A stretch of DNA of 55,634 bases, from contig NZ_KQ960613.1 of assembly GCF_001553265.1 (NCBI RefSeq), positions 97,441-153,074 of the forward strand, written 5' to 3'. A program made the translations under genes and the position numbers. Below, one piece after another: positions 33,993-42,779 of the stretch (the first letter of the stretch is position 1; each line of letters starts with the position of its first letter). The notes under the pieces were generated by a model. That model had not been told where the DNA came from, did not search any database, and saw only the letters and a program-made list of their open reading frames with translations. This stretch comes from Prevotella sp. DNF00663. Its GTDB lineage: Bacteria; Bacteroidota; Bacteroidia; Bacteroidales; Bacteroidaceae.

Positions 33993-36773
33993 ATGACATT
34001 CAAAACATATCTGGTAGGCTTGATAGCCCTGCCGTTATCCCTTCCCTTGCAGGCTCAGACACAGACCGATAGTCTGCAGCGTAGCAAGGATTCATATCCC
34101 ATCGAGTACGGACGTAATCTCTCGTTCGACTTAAAGGAGTCGACCACAGCAACTGCCTTTACTACCAAAGAGATGCTCTCGCATCGTAAAGGCATCAATC
34201 CTCGTGACGGATTCTATGGTTTGATACCCGGTCTTCAATCGTTGCAAAGTCAAGGAACTGCATGGGAGACCTCTGCAGGATTGACCATTCGAGGTCGCAA
34301 TACGCTCAATGCAAATGCACCATTGTTGTTGATTGACGGTTTCGAGCGTGACCCCGGACAGCTTTCTGTCGATGAGATTGAGTCGGTAACCATTCTCAAA
34401 GACGCTCCATCTACGGCTCTCTACGGTATGCGTGGAGCCAATGGAGTGGTCTTGGTAAAGACAAAACGCGGCTTTTTAGGGAAACCTGTGATTAACTTCT
34501 CGTACGAGTTTAACATGGCAAAGCCTTTCCGTACGCCGAAGTTGGTCGATAGTTACACCTATGCCAAGGCTCTGAACGAGGGTAGAGTAAGCGATGGTCT
34601 CACACCACGATACAATGATGACGAACTGGCTGCGTTCCAAAATGGTAGCGTTCCGGGCATGTATCCCAATATAGATTGGTGGGGCGAGTCGCTACGTGAC
34701 TATAGTAATGGTCACAATGCCACCTTCTCTGTGACCGGTGGTGGTTCGTTTGTGAAGTATTTCACGCAGTTGAATTACCTTTATGACGATGGTATTCTGA
34801 AGCCGGTGAACGACAATGGCGGTTATTCTACGCAGTTTAAGTTCTCTAATCTTAACGTGCGTAGCAACTTGGATATTCACTTGAATCGTAATACCGACTT
34901 GCAATTGAATATCTTCGGAGCATTCTCTGAGCACAATCGACCCGGAGCCAGCATTGCCAATATTTTCAATGCGCTGTATAATGTGCCTGCCGGTGCGTTC
35001 CCTATTCGCAATGAGAACGGTATATGGGCAGGTACGAAAGACATCGGAACCAACCCCGTTGCCATGATTTCGGGTACCGGTTACGCTCGTTCACAGCAGC
35101 GAAACCTCTATGCCGACATGAATATTGTGCATCGATTGGATGCACTTTTGCCCGGTTTGTCGGTGGGAGTACGTGTAGGATTGGATAATATGGCTTCTTA
35201 TTGGGACAGCAACACGCGCAATTATGGTTACGAACAGACCGATTATGATTGGACAAATAAGAGCTATTCGTATAAGAATCTACGCAACGAAACAGCTCTT
35301 AGTTTCAGCCGTTCGGTAGGTTCGTCGCGCAATCACTTCTATCTTGGAGCCTTTGCTAAGTTCGATCGTACTTGGGGCGACCATGCTTTAAAGAGCACAT
35401 TGCAATATTCCATGGATAAACTTACGGCTAAGGGGCAGAATACTTCTTATGCTTTCATCGACGCCGTGGGGCAAGTACACTACTCATACAAGCAGCGCTA
35501 CATTGCCGACTTGTCGTTGACGGGTTCTGCTTCGAGCATCCTTGCTCCCGGACATCGTTGGGGTATCTTCCCATCAGTGGGTGCGGCATGGCTCATTTCT
35601 GAAGAAAATTTCATGAAAGACACTGCCATCGACCTCTTGAAACTGCGTGCTAGCTATGGTATTTCAGGTGCTGCCGACTTCAATAACGACCTATATATAG
35701 ATATGTATGGTAACGGTGGAGGCTTCTTCTTCGGCAAGACTCCGAAGAAAGATGGTGGTCTGAAGCTTACACAAGTGGGTATGACCGACCTTACTTATGA
35801 AAAATCTCACAAGTGGAATCTAGGTTTCGACCTTCGCGCTTTCCGTCATTTGGCTGTTACGCTCGACCTGTTCTACGATCACCGTACAGATATTCTCGTT
35901 GGAGCCAACGGTAAAGTATCGTCTATCTTCGGTAGTCCTATCTCGAAACAGAATGCTGGTGTAGTTGACAATAAGGGCATTGAGACCGACATTCATTGGA
36001 CAGATGGCAGCCGAGACTTTAAGTATTCGTTTGGCGGAACATTCACCTTTACACGCAACAAGATTGTACAGCAGAACGAAGAGTATCGTCCTTACGACTA
36101 TCTCTACCGTACCAACGGGCGCATGGGACAGTATTTCGGCTATGTAGTAGAGGGAATTTATCAGAATCAGGACGAGATTGACAACCGCGGTGTCAAGCAG
36201 ACGCTGTCTGAAGTACGCCCCGGCGACTTGAAATACAAAGACCTTAATGGGGACAAGGTAATCGATGCTCACGACCAAATGGCCATAGGTTATAGCAATT
36301 TCCCTGAAATCTACTACTCTGTAGACTTGAATTTGGAATATAAGGGATTCGGTCTCTTCGCCATGTTCCAAGGTGTTGGCAACAGGAGTGTGCTGGCCAG
36401 CACGCCTAGCATCTATTGGCCGCTGTACAACAACCGCACTGTTTCGACCGAATATTACAATAATCGCTGGACAGCCGAGAATCCGATGGCCAAGTATCCA
36501 CGCCTCACATCGACAGGTTCGAGCAACAATTACGTCACTAACTCGTTGTGGGTGCAGGATGGTTCGTTCTTCAAGCTGCGCACACTTGAACTCTATTACC
36601 AGTTCAATGCACGTCAATTGAAGTCTCTGCGCTGTGTTCACGGTGCCAAAGTCTATGTTCGTGGCTACGATTTATTCTGCCTCGACCATATCAAAGTGAT
36701 GGATCCTGAGAATATGGGTACCGGTCATCCATCGATGAGTCGCTATGCTATCGGTTTCAACTTAACATTCTAA
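33993..36773 (+). CDS. SusC-type transporter lacking the N-terminal carboxypeptidase-like domain (second pair)
   Basis: TonB-dependent outer membrane transporter of 926 residues. The start at 33993 gives the signal peptide MTFKTYLVGLIALPLSLPLQAQ. Unlike the other two SusC proteins it goes almost straight from the leader into the plug: SYPIEYGRNLSFDLKE, then TIRGRNTLNANAPLLLIDGF and SVTILKDAPSTALYGMRGAN. The roughly 80-residue DUF4480/carboxypeptidase-like extension is missing, which accounts for the shorter length. The barrel is complete and ends IGFNLTF with terminal Phe. It is not a frameshifted gene: the leader is intact and in frame. The next SusD gene begins at or just after its stop codon. 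Confidence 0.94.
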   Translation: MTFKTYLVGLIALPLSLPLQAQTQTDSLQRSKDSYPIEYGRNLSFDLKESTTATAFTTKEMLSHRKGINPRDGFYGLIPGLQSLQSQGTAWETSAGLTIRGRNTLNANAPLLLIDGFERDPGQLSVDEIESVTILKDAPSTALYGMRGANGVVLVKTKRGFLGKPVINFSYEFNMAKPFRTPKLVDSYTYAKALNEGRVSDGLTPRYNDDELAAFQNGSVPGMYPNIDWWGESLRDYSNGHNATFSVTGGGSFVKYFTQLNYLYDDGILKPVNDNGGYSTQFKFSNLNVRSNLDIHLNRNTDLQLNIFGAFSEHNRPGASIANIFNALYNVPAGAFPIRNENGIWAGTKDIGTNPVAMISGTGYARSQQRNLYADMNIVHRLDALLPGLSVGVRVGLDNMASYWDSNTRNYGYEQTDYDWTNKSYSYKNLRNETALSFSRSVGSSRNHFYLGAFAKFDRTWGDHALKSTLQYSMDKLTAKGQNTSYAFIDAVGQVHYSYKQRYIADLSLTGSASSILAPGHRWGIFPSVGAAWLISEENFMKDTAIDLLKLRASYGISGAADFNNDLYIDMYGNGGGFFFGKTPKKDGGLKLTQVGMTDLTYEKSHKWNLGFDLRAFRHLAVTLDLFYDHRTDILVGANGKVSSIFGSPISKQNAGVVDNKGIETDIHWTDGSRDFKYSFGGTFTFTRNKIVQQNEEYRPYDYLYRTNGRMGQYFGYVVEGIYQNQDEIDNRGVKQTLSEVRPGDLKYKDLNGDKVIDAHDQMAIGYSNFPEIYYSVDLNLEYKGFGLFAMFQGVGNRSVLASTPSIYWPLYNNRTVSTEYYNNRWTAENPMAKYPRLTSTGSSNNYVTNSLWVQDGSFFKLRTLELYYQFNARQLKSLRCVHGAKVYVRGYDLFCLDHIKVMDPENMGTGHPSMSRYAIGFNLTF

Positions 36774-36787
36774 TGACAATGAGGATT

Positions 36788-38476
36788 ATGAAAAAAAGAT
36801 ATATCCCTACGCTGATGGCAGGCTTGCTCTTTGCCACAGCGTTCACAAGCTGCGACTTTCTTGATACAAGCGAGTCGACCTACTACGATAAAGATGAGAT
36901 ACTCTACGACCCGTCGCGCGTGTATCAGCTCTGTACACAAGTATATACCTACTTGCCAAATGGCCTGACAGGCCTTTCAGGAGCCCTACAAGATGCGGCA
37001 ACCGACGATGCTATACATGTTTATCCCACTGCTAATGTGCAGCGTTTCGTTAATGGTTCGTGGTCGGCAAACCGTACTGTCGACGATGTTTTCTCTGATT
37101 ATTATCAGGCAATACACGATGCCAACTTCTATTTGGAGAACTGTTTGGGACTGACATACGACGATTGGAAGAACTCTGATGGTTTCCAAGACACCTATAA
37201 TAGTTATCTGAATTATGAGCATGAGGTAAGATTGCTGCGTGCTTTCTACTATTTTGAATTGGCTAAGCGTTACGGTAATGTGCCACTTGTCACCAAGACA
37301 TTAAGTGCCGAAGAAGCTTCTGCCGTGAAACCTACCAATGCTGAGAGCATATTGAAGTTCGTTATCGACGAATGTACGGCTGTTGCTGAGAAGTTACCTG
37401 CTAAGGTTACCACGCTTCCCGGAGCCGCTGCCAACATGCAACGTGTAAGTAAAGGTACGGCATTGGCGCTCAAATCGCGTGCAACGTTGTATTTGGCCAG
37501 TCCGCTCTTCAATCCTAATAAAGATGTGAAGCGGTGGGAAGATGCTGCCAAAGCGGCTTACGATGTCATTGACAAGTCGTCCGAATTCGGCTACAAACTT
37601 GATAGTAAATATAACAATCTATTTGGTCCGACCAACAACCAAAGCAGCGAAGTCATCATGTGTGTACCCGGTGGTGAGACCACATCGTTCGAGTCGAACA
37701 ACTTCCCTATTGGTGTGAACAAGGGTAATGGTAACACTTGCCCCACCGAGAATCTTGTTGATGCCTACGAGATGGCCAATGGCGATGTCTTCGATTGGAA
37801 TAATCCTGCGCACGCAGCCAATCCTTACAAGAGTCGCGACCCTCGTATGAAGATGACGATTGTATGTAATGGTGATAAATGGCCAGCTAAAGAAGCTGTC
37901 GAAACCTTTATAGGGGGAAAGAACGGACAGCCCCTCCTCAATGCCACTACCACGGGTTACTATCTGCGTAAGTACGTAAATAACAAGGTAACATTTGAAG
38001 CCGGACAGACAACCAAAAACTTCCATCACAACTGGGTAGTAATGCGTTACGCCGAGATATTGCTCAATTACGCTGAAGCAGCAGCCGAAGCCTATGGGCC
38101 AGACGCAACTCCGGCCGGCTTTACGCTATCGGCTTGCGAGGCTGTCAATATGGTTCGCCAGCGTCCGGAAGTCAAGATGCCTAAGTTCCCCAAGGGTATG
38201 ACGAAGGAAGCTTTCATCAAACGACTTCGCAATGAGCGCCGAGTAGAGTTCGCATTCGAGGGACAACGTTTCTGGGACTTGCGTCGTTGGAAGGCTCTCG
38301 ACGAGATGAAGAACATCTATAAGGTAGAGATTAAGAAGGGTAGCGACGGCAAACTCAGTTACGAGCGTCTGCCTTTGACTACCTATGACATCCAAGATAA
38401 GTTGTATTTCTATCCTTTTGCCAATGCCGAGCTTTATAAGAATAGAAACTTGAAGCAAAATCCCGGCTGGGAATAA
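36788..38476 (+). CDS. SusD/RagB-type surface lipoprotein (second pair)
   Basis: Surface lipoprotein of 562 residues. I prefer the ATG at 36788, giving MKKRYIPTLMAGLLFATAFT and a lipobox ending at Cys (FTSC); an ATG at 36773, overlapping the SusC stop by one base, would add five residues. Family signatures are present: ASPLFNPNKDVKRWEDAAKA, RYAEILLNYAEAAAEAYG, VNMVRQRPEVKMP and LRNERRVEFAFEGQRFWDLR, ending QNPGWE. It pairs with the CTD-less SusC. Followed by a terminator that closes the four-gene operon. Confidence 0.94.
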   Translation: MKKRYIPTLMAGLLFATAFTSCDFLDTSESTYYDKDEILYDPSRVYQLCTQVYTYLPNGLTGLSGALQDAATDDAIHVYPTANVQRFVNGSWSANRTVDDVFSDYYQAIHDANFYLENCLGLTYDDWKNSDGFQDTYNSYLNYEHEVRLLRAFYYFELAKRYGNVPLVTKTLSAEEASAVKPTNAESILKFVIDECTAVAEKLPAKVTTLPGAAANMQRVSKGTALALKSRATLYLASPLFNPNKDVKRWEDAAKAAYDVIDKSSEFGYKLDSKYNNLFGPTNNQSSEVIMCVPGGETTSFESNNFPIGVNKGNGNTCPTENLVDAYEMANGDVFDWNNPAHAANPYKSRDPRMKMTIVCNGDKWPAKEAVETFIGGKNGQPLLNATTTGYYLRKYVNNKVTFEAGQTTKNFHHNWVVMRYAEILLNYAEAAAEAYGPDATPAGFTLSACEAVNMVRQRPEVKMPKFPKGMTKEAFIKRLRNERRVEFAFEGQRFWDLRRWKALDEMKNIYKVEIKKGSDGKLSYERLPLTTYDIQDKLYFYPFANAELYKNRNLKQNPGWE

Positions 38477-38499
38477 CTTTACTATTGATAGTCAAAAAT

Positions 38500-38537
38500 A
38501 TCGTGTGTCGACTTCTATCGGCACACGATTTCTTTTT
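38500..38537 (+). terminator. Terminator of the tandem SusC/D operon
   Basis: ATCGTGTG and CACACGAT form an 8-bp stem extended by weaker inner pairs, followed by TTCTTTTTATAT. It lies 23 bases after the SusD stop codon. Confidence 0.82.
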
Positions 38538-38644
38538 ATATATAGTCCTTATATATGGGGGCCGTGAGCGGTTATTGGTCTTTAGTAGTTTCTCCGCATA
38601 AAGATTTTTGCCGTTATCTATCCTTGCATTCCAGCTTCTTTGAT

Positions 38645-38830
38645 TCATAGAGAAGAGATTGGAATAAGTAGTAAAGCTCTCTTTTCCTTTTGTTGGAGAT
38701 TAGGGTGAGGCTGTTGCAGCGCCTCTCCACTCTTGCTGTCTCACCCTTTCAGTATTGCTATTCAGCCTCGGCAGGAAGATTGCGGAGCCTTGGCAGCAAA
38801 TTCATAGAAACTTTATTGGCTATGAATATC
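38645..38830 (+). repeat. GC-rich intergenic repeat, copy 4 (degenerate)
   Basis: A decayed member of the family: the G-rich hairpin is eroded (TTGTTGGAGATTAGGGTGAG), but GGCTGTTGCAGCGCCTC, the CTTGCTGTCTC block, TTTCAGTATTGCTATTCAGC and the closing TTGGCAGCAAATTCATAG are recognisable in the same order as in copies 1, 3 and 5. The following 38830-38970 is AT-rich with nothing I can assign. Confidence 0.55.
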
Positions 38831-38973
38831 ATATATATAGCAAGATGAAACCCCTGATATTGATAGCTACTAAACTTATAAATCTTCACTATCTGCAATG
38901 TCCCTGTCTTGTATTTTAAGAAGTATGAGAGTGTTAAGGGAGGTTTTCAGGGTGCTTTACTCATAAATGAGGA

Positions 38974-39004
38974 TTGTGTGAATAAGAAAAAGTACATATC
39001 TTTG
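38974..39004 (+). promoter_or_regulatory. Promoter of short RNA candidate / regulator gene
   Basis: TTG at 38974-38976, 20 bases, TATCTTTG at 38997-39004, close to full consensus. The downstream sequence is a short structured RNA and then the XylR-type regulator gene. Confidence 0.7.
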
Positions 39005-39007
39005 CAA

Positions 39008-39091
39008 CAATCACTTAGTGATTGGAACTTATTATTTAACTGAATATATAGAGGCACGGGACGACTAGAATCGTTTCCGTGTTTTCTTTTT
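39008..39091 (+). ncRNA. Candidate short RNA of about 84 nt, or attenuated leader of the regulator
   Basis: Starting a few bases after a good promoter, the sequence opens with the perfect hairpin CAATCAC-TTA-GTGATTG (39008-39024) and has a 30-base AT-rich single-stranded linker. It ends in an intrinsic terminator: CACGG..ACGA / TCGT..CCGTG at 39055-39081, then TTTTCTTTTT. There is no ORF. Either it is a free small RNA, or the terminator controls read-through into the regulator gene 97 bases downstream. I cannot match it to a named family. Confidence 0.5.
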
Positions 39092-39187
39092 ATAAGCCAA
39101 TATGCGATGAAAAGTGCAGAGAATCAGACGCTAGTTTGGAGTTTTCGACTAAAAAATATAAATTTGTAGATTGCTTATTTCTAGCTT

Positions 39188-40348
39188 ATGATACGACTGA
39201 TACTATTAACCGACTTTACCGAAGGCTTCTCCCACCGGTTGCTACAAGGCATTTTGCGGTACGCCAAAAAGCTGTCGCACGATGCTTGGGTGGTTTGTCG
39301 TATGCCTCCATCGTATAAAGAGAAGAATGGTATTCAGGGCGTGGTCGACTGGGCTTTAAACTGGAAAGCCGATGCCATCGTGGGACAATTCAATCACGAT
39401 GAAGATGTGGAACTATTTGCCAAGAACGGTATTTTGGCCGTAGCACAAGACTATAAACAGCGGTTCTCACAGCTCTCCAACATCACAAGCGACTACATCA
39501 CAACGGGTCGTATGGTAGCACGTTATTTCCTCGGCAAGGGCTTTCGCCACTTCGCTTTCTGCGGTTATGAAGACACGGTGTGGAGCGATGAGCGGTGCGA
39601 GGGGTATTTCCGGTGTATCGAGGAAGCCGGTTTTGCCGACCATTTCTATACCTATAAGAAGCAGATATTGGAGACGCTGTGGTATTATGACTCCTCCACG
39701 CTGACCGAATGGCTCAAGTCTTTGCCACCCCACACGGCTCTCTTCTGCTGCGACGATAACCAAGGCAACAAGATAGAGGAGGCTTGTAAGTCGATAGGCA
39801 TCTCTATTCCGGGCGACATTGCGGTAATGGGAGTAGACAACGACGAAATTATATGCGAACTATCCGACCCTACACTGTCGAGCGTGAACTTGGATATCGA
39901 GACCGGCGGATACCTGACGGCACGGCTCATAGCCGAACACCTGAAGACCCCGGAGGCTCCACTGCACGATGTAGTGATACAGCCGACGGCCATCGTGAGC
40001 CGCGATTCCACCAATCTCTTTGCTACCGACGACCCTTATGTGTTCAAGGCACTGGAGCTGATACATCGCAATATCTGCACACAACTCACGGTAAGCGACC
40101 TGCTGAAAGAACTTCCACTGTCGCGCCGACTGCTCGAAATGAAGTTCAAACAGGTCACCGGGCAATCTATCTATAACTATATCACCGGCAAACGCATCGA
40201 CCTTTTCGCCCGTATGTTGGAAGAAAGCGACACGCCAATCAAGGAGTTGGCTTCTACAATGCATGTGGGTAACTACAGCAGTTTGATGAGTCTGTTTAAG
40301 AAGATGAAAGGTTGTACACCCTCAGAATATCGCAATCAGCACCGATAA
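39188..40348 (+). CDS. XylR-type transcriptional regulator (periplasmic-binding-like sensor plus AraC HTH)
   Basis: Cytoplasmic sugar-responsive regulator of 386 residues. Residues 1-270 form a LacI/periplasmic-binding-protein-like sensor (IRLILLTDFTEGFSHRLLQG; the dimer segment AVMGVDNDEIICELSDPTLS). Residues about 285-386 form an AraC-type double helix-turn-helix (LTVSDLLKELPLSRRLLEMK; IKELASTMHVGNYSSLMSLF), ending CTPSEYRNQHR. The order matches XylR of E. coli. It stands directly upstream of the GH92-SusC/D-phosphatase locus on the same strand and is the obvious candidate for its control, possibly through the palindrome at 40378-40393. The effector is unknown but is likely a breakdown sugar. 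Confidence 0.93.
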   Translation: MIRLILLTDFTEGFSHRLLQGILRYAKKLSHDAWVVCRMPPSYKEKNGIQGVVDWALNWKADAIVGQFNHDEDVELFAKNGILAVAQDYKQRFSQLSNITSDYITTGRMVARYFLGKGFRHFAFCGYEDTVWSDERCEGYFRCIEEAGFADHFYTYKKQILETLWYYDSSTLTEWLKSLPPHTALFCCDDNQGNKIEEACKSIGISIPGDIAVMGVDNDEIICELSDPTLSSVNLDIETGGYLTARLIAEHLKTPEAPLHDVVIQPTAIVSRDSTNLFATDDPYVFKALELIHRNICTQLTVSDLLKELPLSRRLLEMKFKQVTGQSIYNYITGKRIDLFARMLEESDTPIKELASTMHVGNYSSLMSLFKKMKGCTPSEYRNQHR

Positions 40349-40377
40349 TCGTCTTTGTGCGCAAATCATGTACTAAA

Positions 40378-40393
40378 TTACGCAAATGCGTAA
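40378..40393 (+). promoter_or_regulatory. 16-bp perfect palindrome, putative operator of the phosphatase PUL
   Basis: TTACGCAAATGCGTAA is a perfect inverted repeat sitting in the -33 region of the GH92 promoter (-7 element 40416-40423). A related half site, GTGCGCAAAT, lies about 20 bases upstream. Position and symmetry suit a dimeric regulator, most simply the XylR-type protein encoded just upstream. Confidence 0.55.
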
Positions 40394-40415
40394 CTTCTAT
40401 ATAATCCAACCTTGT

Positions 40416-40423
40416 TATATTTG
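40416..40423 (+). promoter_or_regulatory. Promoter -7 element of the phosphatase PUL
   Basis: TATATTTG matches TAnnTTTG, 38 bases before the GH92 start codon. A TTTG -33 element is missing and the palindrome lies in its place, so activation by a bound regulator is likely. Confidence 0.6.
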
Positions 40424-40461
40424 CAATCAGACTATTAACTATGCCTTTAATACCTACCTAA

Positions 40462-42717
40462 ATGACGAAAAGAATCTATTATCTGTTAACCACGTTTCTA
40501 CTGTTGCTTCCTATGGGGCTGACAGCAGCCAGCGTTTCAAAGGATTATACCAAATATGTAGATCCGCTGATAGGTTCCGATGGACACGGACACGTGTTTG
40601 TGGGTGCCAATGTGCCTTTTGGTGCCGTACAGCTAGGACCTATGAACATCTATAAAGGTTGGGACTGGGTGTCGGGCTACCATTATAGCGACAGCATCAT
40701 CATCGGATTCAGCCACAATCATCTGAGTGGTACGGGCTGTTCAGACCTTGGCGACGTCAGTCTGATGCCTTATACAGGGACAGAACGTACCCTGCGTGGT
40801 GAGCAAAACAACATTAAAGGTTCTGTGGCCTCTTATTTTAAGCACAGCAATGAGCGTGTATCACCGGGCTATTATGCCGTAAAGATGGACAATGGAGTAG
40901 ACGTAGAACTCACTTCTACCGAACGTGTGGGGCTACACCATTATATATATAAGGAGGCAGGAACGCCGCGCGTGCTAGTCGATTTGGTCAACGACATCGA
41001 CAGCCGGGTATACGAATCGTATATAAGAAAGGTAGACGACTATACCATCGAAGGCTATCGGTTTGTGAAAGGATGGTCTCCATTGCATAAGACCTTTTTC
41101 TATTTGAAGACCGATCGTCCTATCCATGCACTTCGATTGTACGCAGGTGACAAATTCGTATGCACCGATGAGCTACAGACACAAGGCGTGAAAGGCGTCA
41201 TGACGTTTGCCGATGATACGCGAGAGGTAAATATCAAGGTAGCTCTTTCGTCGGTGAGTTGCACTAATGCACGCATGAATATGGAGGCCGAAGCACCTGT
41301 ATGGGATTTCGACAGAGTGCATCGCGCTGCTGTGGAGAAGTGGAATCAAGAGCTTGCCTGCATCGATATAGACGGCACGCAGGTGCAGAAGACCATCTTC
41401 TATACTGCCCTCTACCACATGATGATAGCTCCCAATCTGTATTGCGACGTCAATGGCGACTTCCGAGGTATCGGAGATAAGGTGATGACGGGCAATCAGT
41501 TCCGTAATTACACCATCTTCTCTACATGGGATACTTACCGCACCTTGCATCCACTTTTCACCATCATCAAGCCCGAACGAGTGCCCGACATGGTGAACTC
41601 GATGCTGAGCATCTACGACCAAAACGGCAAATTACCTATTTGGCCGCTCCATGCAGGCGAGACCAACTGCATGCCCGGCTACAGCTCGGTACCTATTATA
41701 GCCGACGCTTACCTGAAGGGTATCGGTGGATTTGATGCCCATCGCGCCCTCGACGCGATGATAGGGACTGCCACTAATCCCGCCCAAAACGGCATATCGC
41801 TGCTCATGAAGTACGGTTATATACCTGCCGACTCGCTACAGGAAGCCACTTCTATTTCGCAGGAATATGCTGCCGACGACTGGAGTATCGCCCTTATGGC
41901 CAAGAAGATGGGGCGTATGGACGACTACAAGACCTTCATCCGCCGCGGCCATGCATACGAACACTACTGGGACAAGCGCATCAACAAGATTCATCCGAAG
42001 ATGGCCGACGGCTCATGGTACGAGCCTTACGACCCGTTCTCGGCCGAACACCATGGCAACGTGGGCGACTTTACCGAGGGAAACGGTTGGCAATACACCT
42101 TCATGGTGCCGCAAAACCCTGACGGACTAGTGGCTCTACACGGCGGAGATGAGGCTTTCGTGAAGAATCTGGACTCGCTCTTCGTGGCCGAAGGCGACCT
42201 CGGAGCTACGGCAGCGCCCGATGTTTCGGGACTCGTAGGGCAATATGCGCACGGCAACGAACCCAATCATCATATACCATATTTATATGCTTATGCCGGC
42301 ACACAGTGGAAGACGGCCGCCCGTGTACGCATGTTGCAGAAGGAATTCTACACAGCTAAACCCGACGGACTGTGTGGAAACGAAGATTGTGGACAGATGT
42401 CGGCATGGCATGTCATGTCGGCTCTGGGCTTCTATCAGGTCAATCCGTCGAACGGAGTGTACGTGTTTGGCAGTCCGGAATACCGTCGTGCCTCTGTCAA
42501 GTTGCCCGGTGGGAAGACATTTACCGTCGTTGCCCGCAACAACAGCGACCGGCATGTGTATATCAAGAGCGCAAAACTCAACGGTAAACCCTACACAAAG
42601 GCTTTCATAACCTATCAAGATATCATGAGAGGAGGGACGTTGGAATTCGTCATGAGCGACCGTCCCAACAAGCGATTCGGCCAAGCTCGCGCTGCCAGAC
42701 CTAAGAGTGCGGAGTGA
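40462..42717 (+). CDS. GH92 alpha-mannosidase of the phosphatase PUL
   Basis: Exported calcium-dependent exo-alpha-mannosidase of 751 residues with signal peptide MTKRIYYLLTTFLLLLPMGL. Hallmarks: [31 protein letters not shown] with the presumed catalytic Glu, HGNEPNHH (the His-Glu pair linked to alpha-1,2 specificity) and GNEDCGQMSAW. It is closer in motifs to the first GH92 of the N-glycan operon than to the one at 12620. It keeps the catalytic Glu that, as I recall, is replaced by Gln in the GH92 enzyme removing mannose from mannose-1-phospho-6-mannose, so an ordinary glycosidase is expected. First gene of the locus; SusC follows after 62 bases. Confidence 0.95.
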   Translation: MTKRIYYLLTTFLLLLPMGLTAASVSKDYTKYVDPLIGSDGHGHVFVGANVPFGAVQLGPMNIYKGWDWVSGYHYSDSIIIGFSHNHLSGTGCSDLGDVSLMPYTGTERTLRGEQNNIKGSVASYFKHSNERVSPGYYAVKMDNGVDVELTSTERVGLHHYIYKEAGTPRVLVDLVNDIDSRVYESYIRKVDDYTIEGYRFVKGWSPLHKTFFYLKTDRPIHALRLYAGDKFVCTDELQTQGVKGVMTFADDTREVNIKVALSSVSCTNARMNMEAEAPVWDFDRVHRAAVEKWNQELACIDIDGTQVQKTIFYTALYHMMIAPNLYCDVNGDFRGIGDKVMTGNQFRNYTIFSTWDTYRTLHPLFTIIKPERVPDMVNSMLSIYDQNGKLPIWPLHAGETNCMPGYSSVPIIADAYLKGIGGFDAHRALDAMIGTATNPAQNGISLLMKYGYIPADSLQEATSISQEYAADDWSIALMAKKMGRMDDYKTFIRRGHAYEHYWDKRINKIHPKMADGSWYEPYDPFSAEHHGNVGDFTEGNGWQYTFMVPQNPDGLVALHGGDEAFVKNLDSLFVAEGDLGATAAPDVSGLVGQYAHGNEPNHHIPYLYAYAGTQWKTAARVRMLQKEFYTAKPDGLCGNEDCGQMSAWHVMSALGFYQVNPSNGVYVFGSPEYRRASVKLPGGKTFTVVARNNSDRHVYIKSAKLNGKPYTKAFITYQDIMRGGTLEFVMSDRPNKRFGQARAARPKSAE

Positions 42718-42779
42718 GAAACCGAAAAGCAATTCATAACAAAAACCTTAGTATATAATTTTAACCAACCTTACTATTA

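Noticed and set aside
39079..39318. 79-codon plus-strand frame overlapping the start of the XylR-type gene
   Set aside because: It lies in another frame of a clear regulator gene and begins inside the terminator hairpin; no family features.
40462..42717. Mannose-1-phosphate uncapping activity of the PUL GH92 enzyme
   Set aside because: The conserved Glu in the FTEGNGWQY segment is present; the uncapping type, as I recall, has Gln at that place.
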